From NCBI GenBank assembly GCA_028673005.1, contig CM054118.1, positions 61,561,401-61,625,400 of the forward strand: DNA of 64,000 nt, read 5' to 3'. A model generated the notes under the pieces. That model was not told where the DNA came from. It made no database searches and was given only the letters and a program-made list of their open reading frames with translations. Within the stretch, counting starts at the first letter, position 1. Each line of letters begins with the position of its first letter. The stretch comes from Tanypteryx hageni. Its lineage: Eukaryota; Arthropoda; Insecta; Odonata; Petaluridae. Both the position numbers and the translations under genes were made by a program. Shown in pieces: positions 1 through 11,800 of this stretch.

Positions 1-395
1 GGTAAAAATTTTTATGCAGATAATTCATAATAAAAACTATACGATATCTTACAAAAAGCAAACGATATAACTTACCACTGAAAATGTTTTGAAAAAAATT
101 ACGAATTGCTCTATTGCTAAAAATACGATATGGTTTCTTATTTGTATTTTACTCATAGGTGGGCTTACTGGATATCTTGAAGCGAGCCTATATATATATA
201 TAGCTCTATCGCTGAAGAAGGGCATAGACCCGATAAGCTTGCGTGTTTTTTTGTGTTTTTTGTGTTCGTGTGTTCAACGTGTCTCTTCGACGCCCCCAGC
301 AGCCTGCCATCTTGGTCCCCGACTTGGTAAGTATCCGCTAGGCTTCCTTCAACACCTTGTTGCCACCCTCATCACTACCTTTTCATTTCCTTAAG

Positions 396-474
<79 letters not shown>

Positions 475-2173
475 GTTTTTGTAATCTTTCTTCGGGATAT
501 AATTGTTCTTCGAAAATCCTTTGAATGTTTCGGCGGAACTGCGATCCACTCCTCACCACACCCGCCTTTTTCTACCATCCCTCCAACTCCTCCCTACTTC
601 CTCTCCCTCCCTTCCCACGCAGACACACGCACCCCTTCTCTCACGCACTCATCGCCACTGATGGATCCTCCGTAATAGTCTCACTTCCGCCATCACAACG
701 CGTCTCACACTCCATACTTAGCAGACCATACAAGAGCCATTCGAACCAATCCCCGCCCATTACGACGGAACGAAGTTAGCCCTCTCTCTTTATCTATCTC
801 TCCCGTGAATGTGCGAGGGAAATGGAAGTGGGAGACTTTATCGAGTTGTGTGTGAGTAAGCCCCTTTAACGCACATTGGAGAGTGGCCACGCTGGTCCGC
901 CAGCTGTAATGGGAAATTTTGGTGTAGGCCGCCGGATTCCTACTCTTTCTTTCTCGTCATTGGATTATTTTCGCGACGTTCTTTGTGTGCAGTTTCCAAG
1001 TTGTCAATTCTGTTGGATTAAAGGATTTAAATTGCCGCCTAGTTCCATTTGCGGCAGAACTTTTGTGCATACTTCCAATTAGTGTACTGTTGTTGATTTA
1101 AGCCGCACTTTTATTCATCTTTAGATTTGAACGTCCTCTTTCTTCTGCTACATTTCCGATTGTTCGAGCTTAAAACAATTGATTTTAACTGTTTTAAAAT
1201 TCGATATTTTTATGCAAACGTGATGATCCGACTTTCATAAGGATGCCTGGAATTTTAAGTAAGTTATTTCGAGCAATAAACGATACAGCCGAAGAAAAAA
1301 CTGGAACGATTGTAATGACAGCTTACCACAATTGTGGCGTATTAATTAGCGAAAGAAATCTCGCTAAGATTTGCATCAAGAGGCAGAACGCCGTTGAGTG
1401 CGGAAAGGATAACACGCCCGATTAAACCCACAAGATCCAAGACAAAATCAAAAGTTCCGAGGCAAGAACGCAAGACGTGTAGTTGTAAGCTCTGTAACGT
1501 AAATTCTTTGATATACGGCACTTATAACATCCATATATAGATATTATATTTTTATTTGGAAATGTTAAAAATTCGGCGATTTACTGCTGCATTCAGACCC
1601 GCAGACATTGGACCCAATACTTCTCTTGGAAATCATTACATATTTTTTTTACTTTAAAAATTTATTGTTTCTACTTAACGAAACAAAACCGTTACCTTAA
1701 ATGAGAGGGGAAATATAAAATACAACTCTACTAAACACAATTTTTGCGTTGCTTAAACATAGCATTCGGATTATAATTCAACTTAATAAATATAATTCAA
1801 AATGGTCAAAAAACAATGTTGGGTTTATGACACAAATGCTGCCAACAGAAATAAATTCTTTTGAATTGAAATTGAAAGAATTTAAATCCATGGTTCGAAA
1901 TTCCTGACGAGTTAGTCTTATAAAAATTCCTCCAGAAATGTTTTCTGGGTCCTAAAATTGACGGAATGTCCTTGAAAATACGGTGGCCATCGGCAAATGA
2001 AGAAGAGTTAGTTACATAACGACAAAGACGGTTTCGTAACTATTCCGTAAACGTTTAACCAAACCGAACCGTAACTATTTAACCGAAAGGGGGACTGCAA
2101 GAATCGCAGTTACAGTTATAGGGAAGTAGATAGTGTCAGTCTTAATCTCTTATCCATCCATTGCTATCAAATT
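1..2173. other. No recognisable gene; AT-rich intergenic DNA
   Basis: Only short open frames are present (longest about 100 codons), none with a recognisable domain. The stretch holds a long TA microsatellite near 399-462, listed separately, and otherwise ordinary AT-rich sequence. A 60-codon frame at 1243-1425 looks slightly less biased than its surroundings, but nothing in it supports a protein call. Confidence 0.5.
397..474. repeat. (TA)n/(AC)n compound microsatellite
   Basis: About 32 uninterrupted TA dinucleotides run into a short AC run. The minus-strand reading frame of repeated Tyr-Ile codons here is an artefact of the repeat. Confidence 0.95.
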
Positions 2174-2955
2174 AAAAAAAATCTGATGTGGCCACCTCAT
2201 AACTTTCTCCATATCTGTAATACTTGTAAAAATTCCAAATAGGTTACATAATAATAAAAAATTTAAGATACTGCGAGAAAATTTTAGACTTTACATAGGA
2301 CAGAAATAAACTCAAACCATAGCCTTCTGATATTAGATATAGCCACAAAGCTCCAACAATTAAGAAAAAAAGGAGCGTTACTAAGACGTAAGTAAGCGTC
2401 AATTGTTAACAATAATCGTCGGTAGGTGGCGTGGTGGTGGCAGCTAAAAATATAAGATATCTGTTAAACAATGCATTATATGGAAAAATATTTCAAACGA
2501 AGGTTGTGTAAAATGACATTTCCTATAACGTTTAGTCCAGTACATTTTTACATTTATCAAATATTAAAGCAATTATTTCAAAATAACGGATAAGTGACAA
2601 GAGTAAACACCCACTTTCGGTTGACCGATTTTTACCAAAAGTAATCATTTCTTGTGACTTTTATAAAAATGTTAAATATAAAATTTCGTATTGATCTGAT
2701 TAACAATTTTTGAGTTAGAGCACCCACAAAAAGCTATCTCACACACACGCACGCACGCACACGCACGCACGCACACGCACGCACGCGCGCGCGCACACAC
2801 ACACAGAGAGAGATAGAGAGACATCATCGAGAAAATGATAAAAACGTGTTCAGGGGACTTCAAAATGTGTATTTCCGTTGAAATCTCGAAGTCGAATTTT
2901 TTTCACGAATACAATACTTTCCCCTACACTACGTATATGGAGAAAGTAAAAATGA
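2174..2955 (-). repeat. Inverted-repeat arm 1 of a dispersed TIR family
   Basis: This is a near-complete reverse-orientation copy of the unit at 3231-3936. Matching landmarks in order are the terminal ACTTTCTCCATAT, the GCGTCAATTGTTAACAATA block, the ACTCTTGTCACTTATCCG block (reversed), a GT/CA microsatellite and the CCGTTGAAATCTCGAAGTCG block. Both ends carry ACTTTCTCCATAT in opposite orientation, so each unit itself looks like a TIR element. No protein-coding capacity is visible. The copy is longer than its partner because the internal CA/CG microsatellite (2741-2830) has expanded. Confidence 0.85.
2741..2830. repeat. (CA/CG)n plus (GA)n microsatellite inside the repeat arm
   Basis: The tract mixes ACACGCACGC-type units, a GCGCGC run, CACACA and GAGAGA. 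It sits where all other copies of this family have a short GT run (on the opposite strand), so it is an expansion of an internal seed rather than an independent locus. Confidence 0.85.
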
Positions 2956-2989
2956 TGTGATATCGCATCAACCATATATCCATTTTTAA

Positions 2990-3229
2990 GATGGTTTCCC
3001 AATGAAACATTTTTATGAAATGATCGTGTCTGTGTGTGTTTGTCCGCCCCCCACTTACAACTTTTGCTTCGATGAACCTACTTTCCTGAAACTCGCTATA
3101 AAGCTCGTGCTGCAAGAGCCGACTTCAGGGCTATATTTTATTTGGCGTAGACCGAAGTCCCGAGTTCGATTTCAGGAACGTCGCTTCCTTATTTGATTTA
3201 CATAAAAATTCTCAAATCCATCGTTCAAC
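2990..3229 (+). repeat. Dispersed tRNA-like repeat copy (family K) in the inverted-repeat spacer
   Basis: This segment matches 56828-57056 on the minus strand over about 230 bp. Shared landmarks in order are a TTATGAAATG start, GTCTGTGTGTGT, GGGCTATATTTTATTTGG, a pol III B-box-like GAGTTCGATTTC and a CTCAAATCCATCG end. It fills almost the whole spacer of the large inverted repeat. The B-box-like core suggests a SINE or tRNA-derived origin, but no convincing A box was found. Confidence 0.7.
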
Positions 3230-3230
3230 G

Positions 3231-3936
3231 CTTTTTTTACTTTCTCCATATACATAGGGGAAAGTATTGTTTTCATAAAAAAAATCGACTTCGAGATTTC
3301 AACGGAAATACACGTTTTGAGGTCCCCTGAACACCTTTTGACCATTTTCTCGATGATGTCTGTGTGTGTGTGTGTGATAGCTTTTTTGTGGGTACTCGAA
3401 ATCAAAAACTATTAATCAGGTCAACGTGAAATTTTATATTTAACATTTTTATAAAAGTCAGAAGAACTGATTAGTTTTTGGTAAAAATCGGTTAACCGAA
3501 AGTGGGCGTTTACTCTTGTCACTATCCGTCATTTTGAAATATTTGCTTTAATATTTGATAAATGTAAAAATATATTGGAATAAAAGTTGTAGAACATTTA
3601 ATTTTCTACAACCTTTGTTTGAAACATTTTTTCCATTGTTTAAGAGATATCTTATATTTTTAGCTGTCACCATCACGCCACCTACCGACGACTATTGTTA
3701 ACAATTGACGCTTAGTTACATCTTACTAACGCTCCTTTTTCTTTTCTTAATTGTTGGAGCTTTTGTGCCTATATCCAATATCAGAAGGCTATGGTTTGAG
3801 ATTATTTGTGTTCTTTGTCAAGTCTAAAATTTTCTCGCAGTTTCTTAAAATATTTATTATTACGTAACCTATTTGGAATTTTTAGAAATATTATAGATAT
3901 GGAGAAAGTCATGTGGTGGCCATAACAGATTTTTTT
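3231..3936 (+). repeat. Inverted-repeat arm 2 of a dispersed TIR family
   Basis: This unit of about 700 bp starts near ACTTTCTCCATATAC and ends ATATGGAGAAAGTCATG, so its own termini are inverted. It pairs with 2174-2955 across a spacer of about 275 bp, and shares sequence with three units at 62039-64000. It contains a (GT)n seed at about 3359-3377. No transposase-like frame was seen. Confidence 0.85.
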
Positions 3937-4496
3937 GTAATATCGGACTGCGGTTTGTACTGCTCTAAGGGGGAAAAAATATATTTCTAATAAAGGATCG
4001 CGTTTTAAATCTCATTTTATTGAGTGTCCACATGAAGAAGGTTATTACATTTACTATCAATATGGGTGATCAGTTCGACACGTGAACGTTGGGAAAGCAG
4101 CCTATATTATTAGTCCTGGCCAGGAGTTCTTGCTTCTTCTTTGCGCATTTCCCGTTTAAGTATTTTACCGAAAATACTTCCCGCGAATATTGAGAAGCTA
4201 CAAATTTTATAACAATGTCACAACTTAATTTTAGTGACGCTATCGACACGAGTATAAAATTATCCCTTTGCAGTACGACCGAGCGGATTATTGATAAAGA
4301 TACTTCACTTTTCAAATGCGCTCGCTAGATTTAGCAAGAAGACATACATTTCATTTCTATGCAACTTTCTTAGAATTATTTCCATTCCATATTCGTATGC
4401 CTTTTTCGGCAAATATCCTGTTACAGGCTTAAGGCCTCTTCAGGATTGGACTTGGACAGCAAGATTTATTATTAGTATTCATAGCCGTGTTTATGA
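3937..4496. other. No gene seen
   Basis: Ordinary AT-rich sequence between the inverted repeat and a hAT remnant. The two 70-81 codon open frames have no recognisable features. Confidence 0.5.
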
Positions 4497-4896
4497 CAGT
4501 TAGGGTCCTAGGTAAAGCAAATTTTTGCGCCCTCCTCTTCACATTAAAAAGGAAGGTGCCTATATGGGACTAATGTAATGGAAAAACAAAGTTAATCCAA
4601 ATGTTAAAATCCTTTATTTTAAAGTAAATAAACATAGATATTAAATTTCTTCTTTCTTGCTTTTAGTACTGTAAATTTATAAATCATTTCATCATAATTA
4701 ATTTCATCAGCAACCTCATTTTTAATACAAAACAGCGCCAACGCGCTTAATTTTTCTTGTAAAATACTGTCAAGTTGATAGTTTTTCACACATTTCAAAG
4801 TTGAAAAGCTCCATTCATCAGTAGCATTACTAATTGGAATTAGGAATTTCGGGCCCCAGCATTTGCCTCGCTTGCCTTATGGTAAGCACGGGCCTG
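4497..4896 (-). mobile_element. Internally deleted hAT element (ZMYM1-like transposase group)
   Basis: Read on the minus strand, the element begins with CAGGCCCGTGCTTACC at 4896 and ends near GGGCGCAAAAATTTGC and CCTAGGACCC at about 4500. These are the GC-rich termini typical of hAT elements that encode ZMYM1-like transposases. The 5' terminal region joins almost directly to the transposase C-terminus, so the N-terminal and catalytic regions have been lost. I found no matching 8-bp duplication at the outer ends, so the exact borders are uncertain. Confidence 0.6.
4640..4842 (-). pseudogene. hAT transposase C-terminal dimerisation domain fragment
   Basis: The minus strand is open for about 67 codons and reads LIPISNATDEWSFSTLK, followed by a segment with LSALALFCIKNEVADEINYD. 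This matches the pattern of the hAT C-terminal dimerisation region, normally S-A-x-x-E-R-S-F-S-x-L-K followed by R-L-x-x-L-A-x-L-x-I-E. The usual ER of ERSFS is changed to EW here, which indicates decay. hAT transposases cut and paste DNA and use this domain to multimerise. No start codon or catalytic region is present, so it is a non-functional relic. Family assignment is by motif recognition only. Confidence 0.7.
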
Positions 4897-4904
4897 CTAG
4901 TACT

Positions 4905-6570
4905 TCTAACCAGTTAGTTAGTTATTTCTCTCTTTCTCCGGGGTCTGGCATTCGCCCGGGACGGGAAACCCGGCAGAATCATCCGTAGTGAGCTGATAAA
5001 TAAATTACAGACTCGGACACATATATACTTGTAAAGGCCAGAATTAGTCTCGCGAAATCATTAGCTTGGACAGGGGAAAGAATATTGAGCCAGTCCTTGT
5101 AAATTAAGAAAATGTTTTGCAATTTATTAATCATTCCATCAACCGAATGAAACGGAAATAAAGCAATCCTCTATATTTATTTTTTTCATCACTCAATGCA
5201 TTTCATCTTGATGAATCGCTTATCACAGCCGTATTCTTATTTCCATCTTTCCTTACGCTTTCCCCGATAAGGTTTTCCTTGATCCTGGCTACTTCGATGC
5301 TTACAATTTAGCGAATTTGCTTCTTCAAGAGGTCGCGTTTTAGCTATCACGCATTCGAATAGATTCGTCGCTGATGACGCACTATCCTTGGAGTGTCCCA
5401 TTATTCCGAGAAGAGTCTGTTTAGCTATGATAAAATAGTCTATAATATTCGATGCCGCAGAACTATTCCTCTATTGGTTATAAGGCGAAATGCGGAGGAG
5501 ATGACCTCAGTAAGTACTAAAAAATAAACTGTATATAGTAGTCCCTCCGTATTCGTGGGAGTTACGTTCCTGGAAAACAGCGCGAACTTAGATGCAGGGA
5601 ATGTAGATATCAAAAACTTTCCGGAAAAACGGGATTAGGGAAATGAACTTCTTTTCTCACTCTTCTGAGTCCTCATTTAACTTTTTTGCATTTCGCTTCT
5701 TTCGCATTTTTAGGCGTTCTTTACAAAAACAAAGAAGAACGCCTTATGGTCAGGTCGCGCCCGTCCGACAGTCCGTCCACATGTTTCATCTGCCAACCTG
5801 CTGGGCGGATGTTCATGTAATTTGGTATTTAGGATATGAGAGCTAAGAAACTAATAAAACGATATAAATGGTTTACGTGACCTAATCGGGAGTGCCACTT
5901 TACTGGCGACAAAAAATGAACCTTTCTTCATATCTCGTAAAATATCACTTATAAAAAAGTCCCTAGACAAAATTTGTAAAACTAGTGAAATAGCATATGT
6001 TTTGTTCAGTACATTTTTATCGAAGGAGTAGCCGATTTCAAGAAAAGCAAACGAAAAGTCGTAATTCACTATGAACTTGGAAAATTTCCCTTTCTTTTTA
6101 ATTGTTGTCAACGAAAACAATCTTCGTGGCAACTGAAGTAAACAATATCTGATGATAACAAGATGATCCAAACAGAATTTATGATGCCTACTTTCCATTT
6201 AATCATTTATTTAATACTTATATCGATTTTAATAGCTTTAAAGTCATCGCGGATATGTAACCCTTTGTGTTCCCAAATTTCATAAATTAGCGTAATAAAA
6301 AAATACAAATACATTCGAACGGAATATTAAATTGGCCACGCGTATTTGTGCGGCAAAAATAACGCGTGTACGTATTAGAATACTAGTAGAAGGTGCTTGC
6401 ATACTGCAAGCATTTCATCTTACCTTGAAAAAAACATTAAATTTTTAGAGAGATATTTCATCATGGGAAATATTTCTTAAATTCAAAAGATTTCCCCTAG
6501 GGACCAAATTTCTTTTTTTCCTTATGGAACAATAATGGAGTAAAAAAATTGATAATTTTTGCAATTTTAT
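4905..6570. other. No gene; possible transposon end near 5541
   Basis: No supportable coding region was found. The text at about 5541-5585, with GTCCCTCCGTATTCGTGGGA followed by GTTACGTTCC, resembles the terminal repeat of pogo/Tigger-type elements, but no partner end was found. The 115-codon minus-strand frame at 5851-6198 has no recognisable domain. Confidence 0.4.
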
Positions 6571-6579
6571 GAATATTAT

Positions 6580-7570
6580 ACAATTTCCACATCGGGTTAA
6601 TAATGCCACTCATTTATGCTAAATTTTAAATTTGTAGCACATTTAGAAGTGAAATAACATTTATCTAATTGTTTAAATTAAAATAATTTTTAATTTCATA
6701 GATACAATGAAATGTTTATTCGTTTAAATAGACTAAACTCTAAATAACTTGAAAATTTCAGCTCTCTAACTCGCTCCGTAGTATCTAAACATTTACCTAT
6801 TTGTTTAAACTTTAAGAATTTTTTACTGCCAAACAAATTAAAATATCAAAATTTGTATAATCCCTATTTCGTTTTTTTTACAAACACTACCTCTAAAAAA
6901 AATTTCAGCTCCGTAGCACATTTGGTAATACATAAACCTCAAAAATATGTTTAAACAATTGCGAATTATTAGTGCTCAAATTTTTTAACTTTTTCAAAAT
7001 TTCATTTTTTTTTGTATAATTTTCTACAAAATGATTTCAAAAACTCGAACCTACAGCATATAGTTTCCAAGATAAAAATTATTAAACTTTAAAGTACAAA
7101 TGGGGTTAAAACAACTCCTAAAAATTAACAATTTTGAAATTTTTGATTTTTATAGTTGGTTAGGAGAAAAATTCTATAGACCTGCAAAATTTCAGCATCC
7201 TAAACTTATTAGATTGGTCTACACACTGGGATAACTTTTTCCTATGCTAACTTATGGGAGAAATTCCGGGGTATCTGAAGTCAAACCCAGGACACTGTAA
7301 GCAAAAGTAACAATAATTCTCAATAGATATTGCGGCCGTCTAGCAACACTTAAAATTTCATTTTTCTAGCTTACGGGCAAGTGCCCAAAATTAATTTACA
7401 AAAATGGCGCAATGCTTTTCTTATGGGAAAAAACGCAACTTTCGGAATTTCTGGAGTCGAACTCATGTCACTTAGGTAAAAAGTCTTATTTTATCTGTAG
7501 GTTTCTCCATCATATCTAAATAAACCAAAACTTTCAGCTCTCTAGCTCTTGTAGTTTGGGCTGGACATTA
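6580..7570. repeat. Degenerate tandem array, spacing about 145-170 bp
   Basis: The phrase TTTCAGCTCTCTAGCTC, followed by a TAGTTT-like tail, recurs in decayed form at about 6756, 6902, 7190, 7347 (weak) and 7532. A second phrase (ATGGGA, then GGNATTTCTGRAGTC) recurs at about 7252 and 7420. The spacing is roughly 145-170 bp or multiples of it. The sequence is AT-rich and non-coding. Confidence 0.5.
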
Positions 7571-10500
7571 GTATCCTCCTATTTGTTATATATATCCTCC
7601 TCTGTAAGAAACGTCGATATATAATGATACTTACCGAATCTGAGTCCAACAATAGTTGTTGCTACGGCAACACTCATGAGTGATATAAACTGCAGTATTT
7701 TCGCGAACGCCGAACAAAAACCCTTCGCGGGTCTTATACGTCCCACGGGCCGTAACTTGGGAACCACTATAGTATAGTATTCTATGCATCACGCTTGCAA
7801 CTCCGCGTGCATCACATCATCTCTGCTTTTGTACTATACGTGTATTATGTATACTCGTTTTGTTGCCGAGAGGATATCGTGCCGTGCTTCAAGGGCTTTG
7901 CCGAACTACTAGCGTGTGCTACGGTCAATCAAAAACGCAAAAAAATACGCCCTCGTATTTTCTCCCGAAATAAATATTTCTTGCGTCTTTTTCAAGAAGT
8001 GAGCGAGGGTTTATGGTGGCAGCGATGATATGAAACGACTGATTTGATTAAGATGTGTCCCACGTATCGGTTCATTCCGAGACGTGAATTGCACTTAACA
8101 GCCCTCATCGATGTCGAGTCCTGACAAAAGCTCCCTCTTCCCGCTCTATACGAAAAGTGGCTTAAACGCCTGAGGCACTCTTCCGTTGATGCGTTTTCAT
8201 GACCCATCCGTCTGGGATGTTTGATATGCGGGCGCCGAAAATAGAAGAAAAATGGCTTCTAATATCCATTCAATTTCATGCTCAACAGTCGTATCATTTC
8301 ACGACACATTCATTTTTTATTGCCAGTTATTTGGAGTGTATCCATCATGACATTTACACTCATTTGTCGACCAATAAAACGATTAAGGTTAGTAACGCTA
8401 ATCGAATGTTGCGAAGAGATGATATCAAAGCTTTATGTTTTTCGATTAAGGAGAACTAACTCGATTAGAAAGTTAATATATATGATGAACAAGTTAATTA
8501 AATCGTTATATAGGCGCTTTCGTTTGGAAAGGCACTAATAAGAGTTAAGCGTATATAAAGAGAAAGCGATAAGAAAATTTTGGAGCAACTTTTGAACTTA
8601 TGTAGCATATGATATGGAATTATATATATTTATTGAATTTCCTCGATAAAGGAGTTAACCTTTCGTGGAATGTTTTTGTGGATTCGTTCCAAACGCTTCC
8701 TTTGAATCGGCAGCAATGAATGACAAAAAGTAACTTAAGATTCGCCCATTTTGAAATCCTAGCCGAACCGGTATGGCTTTGAAAAAGCACATTTGATATT
8801 ACTCATTAAGTTCATCTTGTTCAAATTGATGTTCTGTTTGATCCAGTGGTACTTTATTCATACTTTCAATCGAAAATGCAATTGGTTACTATGGCGCTAT
8901 TTATTTGCACTTAAGTATTCAATTTATGCAATCATTATCCTCAGTTGTTGTAATATCGACTGGAAATGTCACCGTTAATGGTCTACCCTATCCTACCTTA
9001 TTATATAACAATTCTCTTAAAAGGTTTTCAGCCTTATTTTCTTGTTACAAGGCTAAACTGTTAAATTACACAAGTTTTGCATGTACTACAGATCCTAAAA
9101 TAATACCCAAGAGTCAAGTAATTGTAATAAATTGTACACGTTTATGGAAATCTTTGTTTTTTTACGTACCTACAGTTTATTTATTTGTATTTCTGGGTAC
9201 CCACGCTCATTCAATACATTAATCATGTATCAGTCAAGTTTATTTTGCCAGAAAGAAGATGTTACACTCGAATTTTGGTAATGATTTTTAGTCATTCAGA
9301 AACCCTTAAAGGATGAACAAAGTGGCGTCCTTCGTCTCGTATCAACGTTTAAGGGGTCAAACTATCCTTAACTGATAATCAAATTTGCATTAAGCACAAT
9401 GACTTGCGAGATGTTTTACCGAATGAAGATTTTTGCGAGGGCGTGATGATGTTGGAGAAGGCAGCAAAGGATATATGGAAGGAAGGTGGAGGAAAGGTCG
9501 GAGAGTAAGTGGGAGGAGGGTTGAGGAACGGTTGGAAGAGGCATGAGAAAGGAACAGGGAATTTCGATCTCATACTAAAAATGCGAAATAGAGAAGAATA
9601 TACTGGACCTAGCTCTACCAAAAACCCCCACAAGAGCAAATAAAAAATGAAGATACCCGCATCCCATACCATTAAAACGCCTATGCATTAAGAAGCGTTT
9701 AGTCTGCGTGAACGTAAGATTTCCATTCTGTTGCTCCTTGACGAGATAACACGCCGAAAGTTATTATCAGTTTCATTCTATGGCCGGCCGTTCTTCATGA
9801 AGATCTTCACGCATCGGTGTCGGTCGCGGACATCATAAAAGGTGCGCCACTGTGCCGACCTCATTGTTGCCGCTGGGTATCCGAGCAACAATACGGGCTG
9901 GGGGCGGGCGGCATTACTGCCGCTAGGACGAACCTCAAAAGCCATCTTGTGGCCGGGCTGTCCTATGCAGCTGGCCCTCCTATGTCCATAATAACTTCAT
10001 CCCTCGATGCTACAAAGAATAATAAAGATGTTCTTGTAAGGCACTCGTCGCTCCGAAATATTATTTTTCCGCATGGGTTGACCAACCTATTTTTCGAGAC
10101 GGGAGTGGATTTTTCGCGTGTACCTGAACGAGGATATCCTACCGCTATACTGCTTTTAGTTTGTGTTTTGGCGTGCAATTCCTATAATGGGTCGTGGACG
10201 TTATTGTATCTACTTTTCAATGGATAGTGTATAGACTGGTTCCTAATGTAAAGATCGACATCCATGGTCATTTCCCATAAACGATGGAGCCTAATGTAAT
10301 GCTTCACTATGGATAATCTTTGGCACGCCGCAGTCCATCTTACGCGTAGGATTAGAAAAAATTGTATTGGGAATACTAAAAAAACTAGTGTAGTAATAAG
10401 TTGATAATTCTTATATTAAAAAAATAGCACTTTGGAGCCTGTAATAGTTATATTAAAGGAATAGATAATGTGCGTAATCAAATATTTAAAGTGGTCGTTG

Positions 10501-10590
10501 TTGCGATTTTAACAAATGTCTTATGTTTGCTCATTATCCATATAAAAAGAAGTTGAGAATCGGCACGTAATTGATCGAATTATCGTCATA
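7571..10590. other. No recognisable gene
   Basis: The longest open frame is 136 codons on the plus strand at 9817-10227, in a slightly GC-richer patch. It has no domain I recognise and no support as an exon. A purine-rich tract lies at about 9470-9560. GGGAACCACT near 7760 could be a lone hAT end. Nothing else stood out. Confidence 0.45.
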
Positions 10591-10605
10591 TGAATCATGC
10601 GTAGA

Positions 10606-10916
10606 ATTATTGCAAACGAACATGAGCAAACGAACACGAGCGAACGAGCACGAGCGAACGAGCACGAGCGAACGAACACAAGTGAACGAACGTTCAATCG
10701 TTCGCTCGTGCTCGTGGAAGGAGCGTTTACACTAAGCGAGCATTACTGCGAACGAATTCCCTCGCATGATGATTCGCTGGTTTCCGCCCTGTTACCGAAC
10801 ATCGGCGAGAGCGAACGAACGAGTTCGTTCGCTCTCAATCACCGTTCACATTACAGCGAATCTATTCGTTCGCTTGTGTTCGTTCGCTCGTGCTCGCATA
10901 GTGTAAACGCACCTTA
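10606..10916. repeat. GAACGAGC repeat cluster with palindromic organisation
   Basis: Short units such as CGAACGAGCACGAG and their complements repeat on both halves. The segment 10729-10916 is bounded by inverted termini: GGAGCGTTTACACTAAGCGA at the left, and the reverse complement GGTGCGTTTACACTATGCGA at the right. This is a MITE-like structure. The 106-codon frame across it is a by-product of the repeat. Confidence 0.7.
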
Positions 10917-11039
10917 ATATACACGAGTGTATAGATTGCCTTAAATTATCGTAGGATTTTTCGCGTAAATACGTAATCCTAATGGGACTGGGATTTAGTT
11001 TGGATTATTTTGCTTATCTAAACGACTATATAGATGCAG

Positions 11040-11310
11040 AGTAAGAGAGAGGGGGATGTGGGGGAGGAAGGGATATAGAATGGAAGGTTCGTAGAGAGTA
11101 AGGGAGGTATATAATTTGAAAGGACGGGAGGAAAGAGATAAATAGGGAGACAGAGAAAAAGAGGAAGAGCTATGGATTGGGACAGGAGGGAATGAGAGAG
11201 GGTGGAGGTGGGTAAAAGAGAGGCAGAGGGAGGGAGGGAGCGAGGAAGGGAGGGAGAGAGGAAGGGACGGAGACAGAGGGAGGTAGACAGAAGGAGGGAG
11301 AGAGGAAGGG
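11040..11310. repeat. Polypurine (GA-rich) tract
   Basis: The plus strand is almost entirely purine, with GGGAGGGAGAGAGG-type units. The minus-strand 103-codon frame rich in Ser/Leu/Pro is a compositional artefact. Confidence 0.9.
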
Positions 11311-11800
11311 ATTTTTTAATATCCGTCATTTATTATTATTATTTATCCGTCATATTACGGGCAATACCCTAGTTATTACATATAAGTTTATTGCTCACCC
11401 AAAATTAGGCGACGTATCGACGCTGCCACAAGGAAAATGGCGCACGACATCGAGGGTTGAAGACCACTGGCCTATTCTGTCCTATTTAGTGAAGGCCTGT
11501 TACAAGGGAGGTAAACGAATACCACTGGCAGGACTTGAAAGGAATCTTGTGATTACTATACTTCATTCCAACTGTTATATTGAGTTGAAACGGCAGCGTC
11601 GGAGTTGGATGATCGATTTTTTTTGAAAAATTAAGCATTTAATACCGTTGGCTTAGCGCTCACTTTTTAACATTTTTGGCACTTAATGTTCTGTATGTCA
11701 ACCATCAGTAAAAGAGTTTATAACGGAAGACTAGCCGTTCACTTTTGTTTAAAGTAGTAAAATATATTCTTTATTAAGCATGTAATATGCGAGGCTGGGA

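Noticed and set aside
2672..3405. Short open frames with runs of Cys/Ala/Arg/Val or Thr/His
   Set aside because: Translations of dinucleotide microsatellites inside the repeat family.
5541..5640. Possible pogo/Tigger-type element
   Set aside because: Only one terminus-like segment (CCCTCCGTATTCGTGGGA) was found, with no partner and no TA duplication.
9817..10227. 136-codon plus-strand frame
   Set aside because: Mixed composition but no domain, and no evidence for flanking exons; an overlapping antisense frame is also open.
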